Below are positions 1-7,771 of a stretch of DNA of 8,786 nt, one piece after another. How positions within the stretch are numbered: the first letter of the stretch is position 1; every line of letters begins with the position of its first letter. The stretch covers positions 1 through 8,786 of the forward strand of contig JAICTU010000390.1 of assembly GCA_025936205.1 (NCBI GenBank). Direction: 5' to 3'. The stretch is from Polyangiaceae bacterium. Lineage in GTDB: Bacteria; Myxococcota; Polyangia; Polyangiales; Polyangiaceae. The notes beneath the pieces are model-generated. The model saw only the letters and a program-made list of their open reading frames with translations. It made no database searches and was not told the origin of the DNA. A program made the position numbers and the translations under genes.

Positions 1-1914
1 CCACCCGGCTGAGACGCCCGTCAGCATCACGATGAGCAGCCCCTCCGCGCTCAGATGCTGGAGCGCGGCAGGAGTCGAGCGCTTGATCGGGTCGCGCACG
101 CAGAGCAGGCCGATGGCGCTGCCGGCATGTGTCACGAACACGACGCTCTGGCCCTCGCGCGCCAGTTGCTCTGCCTGGGTGCGCAGCTCCCCCGGATCGA
201 TGCCCAGCTCGGCGAGCAAGCCCGCGTTGCCGAGCGCCGACGCGTGCCCCAGCACGGTCGCCGTGACACCGCGGCCCACCCGCGCCGCGAAGCCCTCGGC
301 CCCCGGCAGCTCGAGCTTTCGCTCGCGCGCGCCGGCCACGATCGCGGCCGCCAGCGGGTGCTCGCTGGGCAGCTCAAGGGCGGCTGCGATGCGCAGCACG
401 TCGCTCTCGCTGCTGGTCGCGCGCGCGACCACGCGCACCAGGTGCGGCCTGCCCTCGGTGAGGGTGCCCGTCTTGTCGAGCACCAGCGTGTCGACGCGCT
501 CCAGCACCTCCAGCGCCTCCGCGTTCTTGATCAGTACGCCGAGCTGAGCGCCGCGGCCCGTTCCCACCAGGATCGACATCGGCGTGGCGAGCCCGAGCGC
601 GCACGGGCAGGCGATGATCAACACGGCGACGGCGTTGACCAGTGCGTGCACCACGCGCGGCTCGGGACCGAACACGCCCCAGAGCACGGCGGTGAGCACG
701 GCCGTCAGCACGACGGCGGGCACGAACCAGCCCGAAACGCGGTCCGCCATGCGCTGGATCGGCGCGCGGCTGCGCTGCGCTTCCGCCACCAGCTGCACGA
801 TGCGGGCCAGCAACGTCTCGGCGCCGACGCGCTCGGCACGCACCAGGAGCGCGCCGTTGCCGTTCAGTGTGCCGGCGCGCACCCGTTCACCGGCTTGCTT
901 CTCCACGGGCACCGCTTCACCGGTGAGCATCGACTCGTCGATGCTGCTCGCCCCTTCGAGCACCACGCCATCGACCGGTACCTTCTCCGACGGGCGCACA
1001 CGCAGGCGATCGCCCGGCTGTACCTGATCGAGTGGCACATCGTGTTCGCTACCGTCGGCAGCGATGCGCCGCGCCGTGGTCGGCGCGAGGCCGAGCAGCG
1101 CCCGGATCGCGCCGGAGGTGGCCTGGCGCGCGCGCAGCTCCAGCACCTGCCCGAGCAAGACCAGCGTGGTGATCACGGCCGACGCCTCGAAGTACACGGG
1201 CGGGCCGCCGTGACTGGACATCACGTGGGGAACGACTGAGGGAAACAACGTCACCAGCACGCTGAAGCCGAAGGCTGCCGCTGTGCCCAGCGCGATCAGC
1301 GTGAACATGTTCAGGCTGCGCTGGCGGATCGACGCCCAGCCACGCTCGAAGAAGGGCCAGCCACCCCACAGCACGACCGGCGCCGAGAGCGCCAGCTGGA
1401 TCCAGACCGAGGCCATGGGCGAGAGCAGGTGTTGCACCGGCTGACCCGGCAACATCTCGCTCATCGCGAGCGCGAAGGTGGGCAGGGTGAGCGCCGCGCT
1501 CCAGGCGAAGCGGCGCTGCAGGTCGAGCAATTCGGGATTGGGGGCGTCGATGGCGCTCGGGGTCTCTGGCTCGAGTGCCATGCCGCAGATGGGGCAGGAG
1601 CCCGGGCCCTGTTGGCGGACCTCGGGGTGCATCGGGCAGACGTACACGGGAGAACTAGCGGTTGGGCTAGGGCTAGCGGCAGCGTGAGAGGACGAGGAAG
1701 AGGCGGGGGAGAGGTATTTTTCGGGGTTGGCTTGGAAGCGTTCGCGGCATTTGGAGTTGCAGAAGTAGTAGCGGGTGCCGGCATGGTCGTGGCTGCCGCC
1801 GCGGGCCGTGGCGGGGTTGACCTTCATGCCGCAGACGGGATCGGTTTCCGTCTTGCCGGACTGGGCGGGGCTCGGAGCGTGAGCGTGACCTTCATGCATG
1901 GGGGTCGATTCCAT
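1..1914 (-). CDS. copA: Copper-type P1B ATPase with N-terminal YHS and heavy-metal-binding modules (partial, 3' end beyond the window)
   Basis: This is an inner-membrane pump that exports Cu(I), or a similar soft metal ion, from cytoplasm to periplasm using ATP. The visible 638 residues hold a His-containing N-terminus (HEGHAHA), a YHS domain (about 25-68; DPVCGM, then C52 and C56), a Ser/Ala/Pro linker (about 69-89) and a CPMHPEV...CPICGM heavy-metal-binding module (91-113). Hydrophobic helices follow from about 133, then the actuator TGE (331-333), the membrane CPC metal site (436-438), the phosphorylation motif DKTGT (D480) and the SEHPLA motif (H519). The GDGxND hinge and last helices lie beyond position 1. 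The last residues read MLTGVSAGW where the family has TGD(N/S), see findings. It is the third gene of the copper operon; its start overlaps the oxidase stop by 23 bp, suggesting translational coupling. A second in-frame ATG at 1899 (MHEGHAH) is an equally possible start. Family call is firm; copper specificity comes from context and the CPC motif. Confidence 0.93.
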   Translation of the reverse strand, partial: MESTPMHEGHAHAPSPAQSGKTETDPVCGMKVNPATARGGSHDHAGTRYYFCNSKCRERFQANPEKYLSPASSSSSHAAASPSPTASSPVYVCPMHPEVRQQGPGSCPICGMALEPETPSAIDAPNPELLDLQRRFAWSAALTLPTFALAMSEMLPGQPVQHLLSPMASVWIQLALSAPVVLWGGWPFFERGWASIRQRSLNMFTLIALGTAAAFGFSVLVTLFPSVVPHVMSSHGGPPVYFEASAVITTLVLLGQVLELRARQATSGAIRALLGLAPTTARRIAADGSEHDVPLDQVQPGDRLRVRPSEKVPVDGVVLEGASSIDESMLTGEAVPVEKQAGERVRAGTLNGNGALLVRAERVGAETLLARIVQLVAEAQRSRAPIQRMADRVSGWFVPAVVLTAVLTAVLWGVFGPEPRVVHALVNAVAVLIIACPCALGLATPMSILVGTGRGAQLGVLIKNAEALEVLERVDTLVLDKTGTLTEGRPHLVRVVARATSSESDVLRIAAALELPSEHPLAAAIVAGARERKLELPGAEGFAARVGRGVTATVLGHASALGNAGLLAELGIDPGELRTQAEQLAREGQSVVFVTHAGSAIGLLCVRDPIKRSTPAALQHLSAEGLLIVMLTGVSAGW

Positions 1915-3184
1915 CGGCTTGCAGATCGCTGGGGCTCGCGAGGTCGGCGAGGGTGCCGGGCGGCGGGTGGTACCAGCCGCTGCCGTCTTCCGCGTCCGGG
2001 TGCTCGCGCACCTTCAAGATGGTGAACATGCCACCCATGTCAATGACACCATACGGCCCCGGTGTGCCACGCATCGGCAAGCTGTTTGCCGGAGCGGGCA
2101 TGTTCATCTCCGCCATCGCGCCCATGCCGTCGTGGCCCATCGTCATGTAGCCGGGCACCAGCTTTTGCACGCGCCGATCGATGTGTGCAGGATCGGCGCC
2201 GACCAGGTTGGGCACGCCGTGGCCCATCTGCGTCATCACGTGGTGGGTCATGTGGCAATGCATCGCCCAATCGCCCGGGTTGTCGGCGACGAACTCGATG
2301 GTGCGCGTGGTGCCCACCGGCACCAGTAGCGCCGTCTCCGGCCACTGCGCGGATTCGGGAATGTAGCCGCCGTCGGTCGCCGTGACCTTGAACGAGAAGC
2401 CATGCAGATGGATCGGATGGTGATCCATCGCGCTCAGGTTGCCGAAGCGGATCCGGACGCGTTCGCCCTTTCCGACCACCAGCGGCGCAGTGCCGGGGTA
2501 CGCCTTGCTGTTGAAGGTGAGCACGTTGAAGTCGGTCATCTCCGTTGGATCGGGGCGGCGCGTGCCCGGCTTGATCTTCCACTCGTGGGTCATCAGGGCG
2601 AAGTCGCGATCCGCACGGGGGCCGCGCGGCGTGCGCGGATGCACCACGATCATGCCCACCATGCCCAGCGCCATCTGCGTCATCTCATCCCAGTGAGGGT
2701 GGTACATGTATGTGCCCGGACGCGTGAAGGTGAACTCGTACTTGTACGTCTCGCCGGGCTGGATCCCCTTCTGCGTGAGCCCCGCGACCCCATCCATGCC
2801 ATTGGGCACGATCACCCCGTGCCAGTGCAGGCTGGTCGGCTCCGGCAAGCGGTTGGTGACATAGAAGCGCCAGCGCTCGCCCTCCACGGCTTCGATGGTC
2901 GGGCCCGGTGTACCGCCGTTGTAGCCCCAGCAGTCCGCGCTCAGCCCGGGCGCGAACTCGTGAGCGACGGGCTGGGCGATCAGGTGCCCCACCTTCACGT
3001 TGCCGACCCGGCGCCAGGGCAGCGTCTTGCCGTTGGGGGTGATCACCGCGGGTTGGCCGCCAGGGGCGACGACCTTGGGCTCCCGGGCAGCGCGCGCGGG
3101 CGCTGCGGCTGCCGGAGTTGCCGCAGCAACCAGCGCGGTGCCCGTCGCCAGTGTGCTCAAGCCGATGAACTCTCGACGTTGCAT
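1892..3184 (-). CDS. Two-cupredoxin-domain multicopper oxidase, Tat-exported, copper-resistance type
   Basis: This is a periplasmic multicopper oxidase of 430 residues, probably oxidising Cu(I) to the less toxic Cu(II) with O2 as acceptor. The N-terminus [15 protein letters not shown] plus an Ala-rich stretch is a twin-arginine signal, cleaved around residues 25-32. The first cupredoxin domain (about 60-185) carries HWHG (H120, H122) and HPH (H162, H164). The second (about 215-330) carries HPIHLH (H256, H259, H261) and [12 protein letters not shown] (H309, C310, H311, H315, M320). All ten copper-ligand histidines, the type 1 cysteine and the axial methionine are present, so the enzyme should be active. 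A middle third domain as in CueO or plant laccase is missing. The C-terminal tail has a Met-rich run (about 347-362) that could bind Cu(I). The start is set by the twin-arginine signal and by GGAGGAG 10 nt upstream; it lies 4 bp after the channel gene's stop. The substrate is inferred. Confidence 0.92.
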   Translation of the reverse strand: MQRREFIGLSTLATGTALVAAATPAAAAPARAAREPKVVAPGGQPAVITPNGKTLPWRRVGNVKVGHLIAQPVAHEFAPGLSADCWGYNGGTPGPTIEAVEGERWRFYVTNRLPEPTSLHWHGVIVPNGMDGVAGLTQKGIQPGETYKYEFTFTRPGTYMYHPHWDEMTQMALGMVGMIVVHPRTPRGPRADRDFALMTHEWKIKPGTRRPDPTEMTDFNVLTFNSKAYPGTAPLVVGKGERVRIRFGNLSAMDHHPIHLHGFSFKVTATDGGYIPESAQWPETALLVPVGTTRTIEFVADNPGDWAMHCHMTHHVMTQMGHGVPNLVGADPAHIDRRVQKLVPGYMTMGHDGMGAMAEMNMPAPANSLPMRGTPGPYGVIDMGGMFTILKVREHPDAEDGSGWYHPPPGTLADLASPSDLQADGIDPHA

Positions 3185-3188
3185 GGAC

Positions 3189-4673
3189 TCAGTGCTCCTC
3201 CCGGCGCTCGGCACCGGCTGGACGTGCGCTCTTGCCACGGACCTCCCCGAGCACCAGCGTGCCGGCGAGGCGCCCGGCGAGCAGTTGCTCCAGAGTGGCG
3301 CGCGCGCGCCAGTAGTCGCGCAGCGTGGCCACGTACGCGCGCTGCGCCTCGAGTTGTTCGCGCCGCGCCTCGAGCAGCCGGAACACGCCGACCTGCATCG
3401 CATTGTACTCGAGCAGGGTTTGCGCCACGATGCGCTCGCGCAGCGGCAACAGCTGATCGTGATAGCGCCGCACGCGCTGCTCCGCGGACAGCGCCTTGGC
3501 GCGCGCCGCGCGCGTCGCCGCGCGGATGGTGATGGCTGCCGCATTCAGGCGTTCGCTGACCTGGTCGCGCTCGGCTCGGCGTGAGACGACAGTGCCCTGT
3601 TGGTGGTCGAACAGCGGCAGGCTGCCGCTGAGTGCCGGACCTACCTGCCAGTACTCGCCGTCATTTTCCGCGCGCGCTTCCACGTGCAGCCGGGGGAGCC
3701 AGCCCGCCGTCTCGGCGGCGCCCACGCGCCGCTCCGCTGCCGCCAGCGTGGCGCGCGCCGCCGCCAGCTCCAGGCTGGACTGGATCGCGCGCGTCTCCAG
3801 ACGCTCGGGTGGTGCGATCGCCGACGTCGGCTCGGGCAGCGGCCCCGCGAGCCGCCAGCCCGTGTCGCGCCCGAACAGCCCGAGCAACACGTTCAGCCGC
3901 TCGCGGAGATCGCCCGCGTCTTCCTGCGCCTGATCCAGCTGAAGCAGCGCGCCTTGCTCGGCGGATTGCTGGGTCGAGAGATCGAGGTCCGTGACGTTGC
4001 CGGCGTCGTGCAGCACCTGTGCGGCCTCCGCGCTCGCGGCATAGGCTTCGTGTGCCGTGCGCAAGAGCGCGAGCTCCTGAGCGCTGGCCTGTAGATCGTA
4101 ATAAGCCAGGCGCACCTGATACGCGAGATCGAGCGTGGCGCCCGCGGCCTCGATGCGCGCCGTGCTCAGATCGGCTTCGGCCACGTCGCCGCGCCCGCCG
4201 CGCAGGATCAGATCACTCAGGCTGAAGCCGGCCCCGAGGCTCCATTTGCGATTCCCCGAGGACTCGGTCGGCAGCAGCAGCTCGGCCTCGAAATCGAGGT
4301 TCGGCAGCACGCTGGCTTGAACCAGCTGCGCGCGTGCCACCCCGAGCCCGAGCAGCTGTGCCCGCAGCTCGCGATTGTTCCAGAGCGCGATGCGCACGGC
4401 ACCATCGAGCGTGAGGGGTTGCTCGCCCAGCCGCTCCAGCTCCCGTTGTGGGTCGCCGTGGGCAGCGCTCGGGAGCGGCGGGCGGATGGGGGGCGCGCTC
4501 GTTGCCGGCGCAGCCTCTGCCGACGCAGGCTCTACCGGGGAAACTGCTGCGCCGGAGTGCTCGCGCACCAGTGCTTGCACCGCGGCGCGGTCAGAGGCGG
4601 TGTCGTGCGCGACACAACCCAGCGCGAAGAGGGCATATCCTAGTGAGGTCCGGAGACTGATTGGGCCGAGCAT
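3189..4673 (-). CDS. TolC-family outer-membrane efflux channel, lipoprotein (CusC/CzcC-like)
   Basis: This 494-residue protein belongs to the outer-membrane factor family, whose trimers form a channel-tunnel for efflux through the outer membrane. A short N-terminal signal, MLGPISLRTSLGYALFALGC, ends in a slightly degenerate lipobox with C20 as the likely acylated residue, as in CusC. A Pro/Ala-rich linker (about 42-75) follows. Two tandem outer-membrane-efflux repeats span about 85-270 and 290-470, with the long Ala/Leu/Arg/Gln-rich helices typical of the tunnel; the segments SLGAGFSLSDLI and QVGPALSGSLPLF are likely beta-strands. The start at 4673 is chosen because it gives the signal peptide and has AGAGGA just upstream; the frame runs further upstream without a signal. 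It is the first gene of the copper operon. No RND pump or adaptor gene is visible, so its pump partner is unknown. The metal substrate is inferred from the neighbours only. Confidence 0.88.
   Translation of the reverse strand: MLGPISLRTSLGYALFALGCVAHDTASDRAAVQALVREHSGAAVSPVEPASAEAAPATSAPPIRPPLPSAAHGDPQRELERLGEQPLTLDGAVRIALWNNRELRAQLLGLGVARAQLVQASVLPNLDFEAELLLPTESSGNRKWSLGAGFSLSDLILRGGRGDVAEADLSTARIEAAGATLDLAYQVRLAYYDLQASAQELALLRTAHEAYAASAEAAQVLHDAGNVTDLDLSTQQSAEQGALLQLDQAQEDAGDLRERLNVLLGLFGRDTGWRLAGPLPEPTSAIAPPERLETRAIQSSLELAAARATLAAAERRVGAAETAGWLPRLHVEARAENDGEYWQVGPALSGSLPLFDHQQGTVVSRRAERDQVSERLNAAAITIRAATRAARAKALSAEQRVRRYHDQLLPLRERIVAQTLLEYNAMQVGVFRLLEARREQLEAQRAYVATLRDYWRARATLEQLLAGRLAGTLVLGEVRGKSARPAGAERREEH
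3195..3201 (-). promoter_or_regulatory. Shine-Dalgarno of the multicopper oxidase gene, inside the end of the channel gene
   Basis: The strand reads GGAGGAG, 10 nt before the ATG at 3184. It sits within the last codons of the preceding TolC-family gene. It decides the oxidase start: the same frame stays open about 120 codons further upstream, but that part overlaps the channel gene and is Arg/Ser-rich noise. Confidence 0.7.
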
Positions 4674-4958
4674 CCATCCTCTTTTTGCGCATAGGCACGA
4701 GCGTTCGTCAGTGTGACGCAGCGCCCGCCGTTTTCTTACACCACAACCAGACCGGTACGAGTAGCCCGGACGGCTCGATTCCAATAGTGGCGGACACGCA
4801 TTGCTCGTCTAGGCGCGAGAAGCCCCCAGCGTGACGGTGTTCAGTTCAATTGCGTCAGGGGCAGGGCTCGCTGCCGCCCGGCGCCGCCGGCTCCAGGATG
4901 AGCCCGCTGGATCTTGCCACGGCCGGGGCCGGTGCGGTCATGCTATCCGAGGAACGCC
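4674..4958. other. Divergent intergenic region between the copper operon and the kinase-methyltransferase gene
   Basis: These 285 bp separate two divergent genes and must hold the promoter of the copper operon and probably that of the plus-strand gene. I see no CueR/MerR-type dyad, no CopY-type box and no convincing -35/-10 pair in either direction. An imperfect dyad ACGAGCGTTCGT (about 4697-4708) lies 24 bp upstream of the channel start but is too weak to call an operator. No small gene is supported here. Confidence 0.5.
4949..4953 (+). promoter_or_regulatory. Shine-Dalgarno deciding the start of the kinase-methyltransferase gene
   Basis: GAGGA lies 5 nt before the ATG at 4959. It supports the start MQRILIFGN over an in-frame ATG 45 nt earlier, whose extra 15 residues would precede the first beta-strand of the P-loop fold. 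Confidence 0.6.
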
Positions 4959-6206
4959 ATGCAACGAATCTTGATCTTCGGAAACTCGGGTTCAGGCAAG
5001 AGCACGCTGGCGCGCCAACTCGCGCAGGAGCGCGGGCTCGCACATCTCGATCTGGATACGCTCGCCTGGCAGCCGGGCATGCCGCCCCGGCGGCGGCCGC
5101 TGGCGGAGAGCGAGCGCGAGCTGCGGGCGTTCACCGCGTTACATCCGTCGTGGGTGGTCGAGGGCTGCTATTCCGATTTGCTGGAGCTCGTGTTGCCCGA
5201 ATGCAAGGAGCTGCTGTTCCTGAATCCGGGGGTCGATGCTTGCATCGCGCACTGCCGCGCGCGGCCCTGGGAGCCGCACAAGTACGCGAGCAAGGCCGAT
5301 CAGGACGCGAACCTCGAGCTCTTGCTCGACTGGGTGCGCGACTACGAGACGCGCGACGACGAGTTCTCCCTGCGCAGCCACCGCCGGCTGTACGACAATT
5401 TCGCAGGGTTGAAGCGGGAGCTGCGCGCCGAGGTGCTGAGCGGACCGGAGTTCTTCGCGCGCGAGCAGACGCACCGAGCGTATCAGGCGCGCCGGGCCGG
5501 CGGGGCGGCGCCCAACGAATTGCTGGAACAGCCGGCGTTCGCCGAACTCGTGAGCGAGGTGCGGGCGATGGACATCTGTGACCTGGGTTGCGGCGACGGC
5601 GGCTACGGCCGCTGGTTGATCGAGCGCGGCTGCCACTCCTATCGCGGTGTCGATGCTTCGGAGCGCATGGTGGAGGCTGCGCGCACTGCGCTCGAGGGCA
5701 CGCCGGCGCGCGTGACGCACGAGCGCATCGAGGAGCTCACGCTGGCGGACGAGTCCTTCGACCTGGTGCTGTCCCGCATGACCTTCCACTGGATCGAGGA
5801 CCTGGCTCCGGTGTTTGCCCAGGTGTGTCGGGCGCTGCGTCCGCGGGGCAGGTTGGTGTTCTCCGTGGAGCACCCGGTGCTCACCTGTTGTGACGCGGCT
5901 CGCGAGCAAGGGCAGGGGCGCACCAGCTGGGTGGTCGACGACTACTTCGTGCCAGGCCCGCGCGTGTCCCACTGGTTCGGGGCGCGCGTGCGGAAGTACC
6001 ATCGCAGCATCGAGCAGTACTTTCAGCTGCTGCGGAATCAGGGCTTTGACGTGGAGGATCTGCGCGAGGCCACGCCCAGCGCTGAGCACATCGCGGATGC
6101 GGCAGAGTTGCGGCGGCGCCAGCGCGTGCCCGTGATGCTGCTGCTCGCAGCGCGCAAAGGCCGCGGGGGCGGGATCAGTCCAGGACGCTCGGATTCTCCA
6201 GGATGA
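4959..6206 (+). CDS. Fusion protein: P-loop kinase-like NTPase plus class I SAM-dependent methyltransferase
   Basis: This single 415-residue protein has two enzymatic domains. The N-terminal domain (1 to about 157) is a small P-loop nucleotide/shikimate-kinase-like NTPase: Walker A GNSGSGKST (8-16), an HLDLD motif (29-33) after the first helix, WVVEGCY (65-71) with the usual beta-strand and acidic residue, then WEPHKY and a conserved helical tail. The C-terminal domain (about 161-400) is a class I methyltransferase: motif I DLGCGDGGYG (208-217), the ribose-binding acidic residue in GVDAS (D232), FDLVLSR (267-273) and a post-motif FSVEHPV (301-307). It contains WVVDDYF and KYH motifs seen in a family of uncharacterised methyltransferases. 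Residues 401-415 (GRGGG...) look like a low-complexity extension past the domain end, and their codons overlap the convergent gene. No substrate can be named. No operon partner is seen. Start chosen from GAGGA at 4949. Confidence 0.88.
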   Translation: MQRILIFGNSGSGKSTLARQLAQERGLAHLDLDTLAWQPGMPPRRRPLAESERELRAFTALHPSWVVEGCYSDLLELVLPECKELLFLNPGVDACIAHCRARPWEPHKYASKADQDANLELLLDWVRDYETRDDEFSLRSHRRLYDNFAGLKRELRAEVLSGPEFFAREQTHRAYQARRAGGAAPNELLEQPAFAELVSEVRAMDICDLGCGDGGYGRWLIERGCHSYRGVDASERMVEAARTALEGTPARVTHERIEELTLADESFDLVLSRMTFHWIEDLAPVFAQVCRALRPRGRLVFSVEHPVLTCCDAAREQGQGRTSWVVDDYFVPGPRVSHWFGARVRKYHRSIEQYFQLLRNQGFDVEDLREATPSAEHIADAAELRRRQRVPVMLLLAARKGRGGGISPGRSDSPG

Positions 6207-7770
6207 GAATGGCCGCCATCACGCGCGCCACGTAGCCGGCATCATTTTCTCGGCCCTGCGCGATCAGGCTCCAGACGTCGCACAAGCCAGTCTCGAGCAT
6301 CGCGCGCTGGACCCGCGCGCCGCCGGCGTTGTAGGCGAGCAGCGCCAGACCCCAGTCATGAAACTGCCGGTACAGCGCGGAGAACAGCCGGATGGCTGCA
6401 TCGGTTTCGGCTGCGACGTCGAGCCGTTCATCGCGCTCCGCATCCACCCTGAGACCAAAGTTGCGAGCCATGGGCTCGATGAGCATCCACAGCCCGGCGC
6501 CGTGCCTCGGATCGCTGTCCTGGGGCCGGTTGCGATAGCCGGCCTCCACGAGCGGCACGGCCAGGAGCTCGAGCGGCATTCCGTGCCGAACGAGCCGCCC
6601 CGAGAGGAGTGCTTCGTAGCCTCGCATCCTGGCGAGGCTTGCCTGCAGCTCTGCGCGCCCATCCGGGGTCGAGAGCAAGCGATTGAGCTCCTTCAGTACA
6701 GGCTCATTCAGGACGATGGGAAACGCACTGTCTCGCCGCGCGACGGCGGCCATTCTTTCAGCTTCCTGAAGGGAGATTCGGCGATCCTGGAGGGGCGCGG
6801 CGAAGCTGAGCGCGGTCGTCACCATCAGCATCAGCACGGCAGCGCCAGCACCGAACGCGAGTGACGGCCGCAGGTACGCGCTCGGACGCTCTAGCAAGGC
6901 CTCGATTCTCCGTTTGAGCAGCTTGCCGGCACCGCTGCCGATCAAGCCGGCATGAAGCTGCGAGCGGCGTTGCGGCAGCGCGGCTGCAGCCACGAACAAC
7001 AAGCACTGGCAATAGCTGCGAGTGGCGACGCCGCCGCGATGCCCCACTGCTTCGTCACACGAGAATTCCTGAAGCTCCCGCAGCTGCCGCTCCAGCCAGT
7101 GGACGGCCGGATTCCAGAAGAAGGCAGCTTTGAGGAGCTGCTGCAGATAGACCAGCTTCGTGTCCTGCTGACGGTGGTGCTGTAACTCGTGGCGAATCGC
7201 GAGCCGGACATCCTCCGCGCGCAGCAGAAGCGACGAGGGCACCGTGACGTAGCAACGCCCAGGCAACCAAAACGAGAACGGCACGCTGACCTGTTCCGAT
7301 ACCAAAATTCTCACGGAGCGCTGGCGCCGAATGGTCTGCGCCTCGCTGATGATTCGCATCGTTGCCCATGCGTCGCCCGCGAGTCGCGCCAGCACCCAGA
7401 CGAGCCCGGCAACGAACACAGAGCCAGCAAGCTGGCTCACCACGTCGAACGGCAGCGACGCGCTCGAGCTGCCGAAGGAGACGTGGCTCCGTTGCTCGAC
7501 CAGCCCGGGCAGCGCCCCTTCAGTCGCCGACGGCGCTGACCAGACCTGCGCTGTGCTGGGCAGAAGACTCGGGCGACCCGCACCCGATCCGAGCAAAGGA
7601 AGCAGCAGCGCGGCCAGAGCTGCCGCCTGACACAAGCGCAGCTGATGCCGGTAGGCCATGGGTTGCCGCAGCACCGAGCTGACCGCGCGCACACTTTCCA
7701 CGAGCCCTGCGGCGACCGCCAGCAACACATTGGCGCAGAGGTACACGTTCAGCGGCGTGAGCTCTGCCAT
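6175..7770 (-). CDS. BlaR1-like M56 membrane metallopeptidase with C-terminal lytic-transglycosylase (MltD/SLT-like) domain
   Basis: This 531-residue integral membrane protein resembles the anti-repressor BlaR1/MecR1. Membrane helices are visible at about 5-25, 44-62, 111-132 and 302-324. The cytosolic-side M56 zinc peptidase has HELQH (H194, E195, H198) and a downstream EFSCDEAV (235-242) that supplies the likely third ligand. Known relatives cleave a BlaI-type repressor when their outer domain is triggered. Here the outer domain (about 345-531, after the last helix) is not a penicillin-binding fold; it matches lytic transglycosylases: MPLELLAVPLVEAGY (likely catalytic E409), GAGLWMLIEPMARNFGL, and LALLAYNAGGARV (about 475-487). 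Typical MltD-like enzymes have ES and GLWQ where this has EA and GLWM, so it may bind rather than cut peptidoglycan. The start follows the repressor stop by 1 bp and has AAAGG upstream. The 3' end overlaps the convergent gene. The sensing role is inferred. Confidence 0.88.
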   Translation of the reverse strand: MAELTPLNVYLCANVLLAVAAGLVESVRAVSSVLRQPMAYRHQLRLCQAAALAALLLPLLGSGAGRPSLLPSTAQVWSAPSATEGALPGLVEQRSHVSFGSSSASLPFDVVSQLAGSVFVAGLVWVLARLAGDAWATMRIISEAQTIRRQRSVRILVSEQVSVPFSFWLPGRCYVTVPSSLLLRAEDVRLAIRHELQHHRQQDTKLVYLQQLLKAAFFWNPAVHWLERQLRELQEFSCDEAVGHRGGVATRSYCQCLLFVAAAALPQRRSQLHAGLIGSGAGKLLKRRIEALLERPSAYLRPSLAFGAGAAVLMLMVTTALSFAAPLQDRRISLQEAERMAAVARRDSAFPIVLNEPVLKELNRLLSTPDGRAELQASLARMRGYEALLSGRLVRHGMPLELLAVPLVEAGYRNRPQDSDPRHGAGLWMLIEPMARNFGLRVDAERDERLDVAAETDAAIRLFSALYRQFHDWGLALLAYNAGGARVQRAMLETGLCDVWSLIAQGRENDAGYVARVMAAILILENPSVLD

Positions 7771-7771
7771 C

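Noticed and set aside
55..1239. Long open frame on the plus strand antisense to the ATPase gene
   Set aside because: It is Arg/His/Ala-rich with no recognisable domain and lies wholly opposite a frame with all P-type ATPase motifs; long antisense frames are expected in high-GC DNA.
2402..3532. 376-codon plus-strand frame opposite the oxidase and channel genes
   Set aside because: The composition is typical of a GC-driven shadow and the opposite strand carries complete copper-ligand motifs.
4697..4708. Imperfect dyad ACGAGCGTTCGT upstream of the copper operon as a metal-regulator operator
   Set aside because: The arms are only four bases and fit no CueR, CopY or CopR box I can recall; such dyads occur often by chance.
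5139..6089. 316-codon minus-strand frame opposite the kinase-methyltransferase gene
   Set aside because: No motif or ribosome site is seen, and the plus strand holds clear Walker A and SAM motifs.
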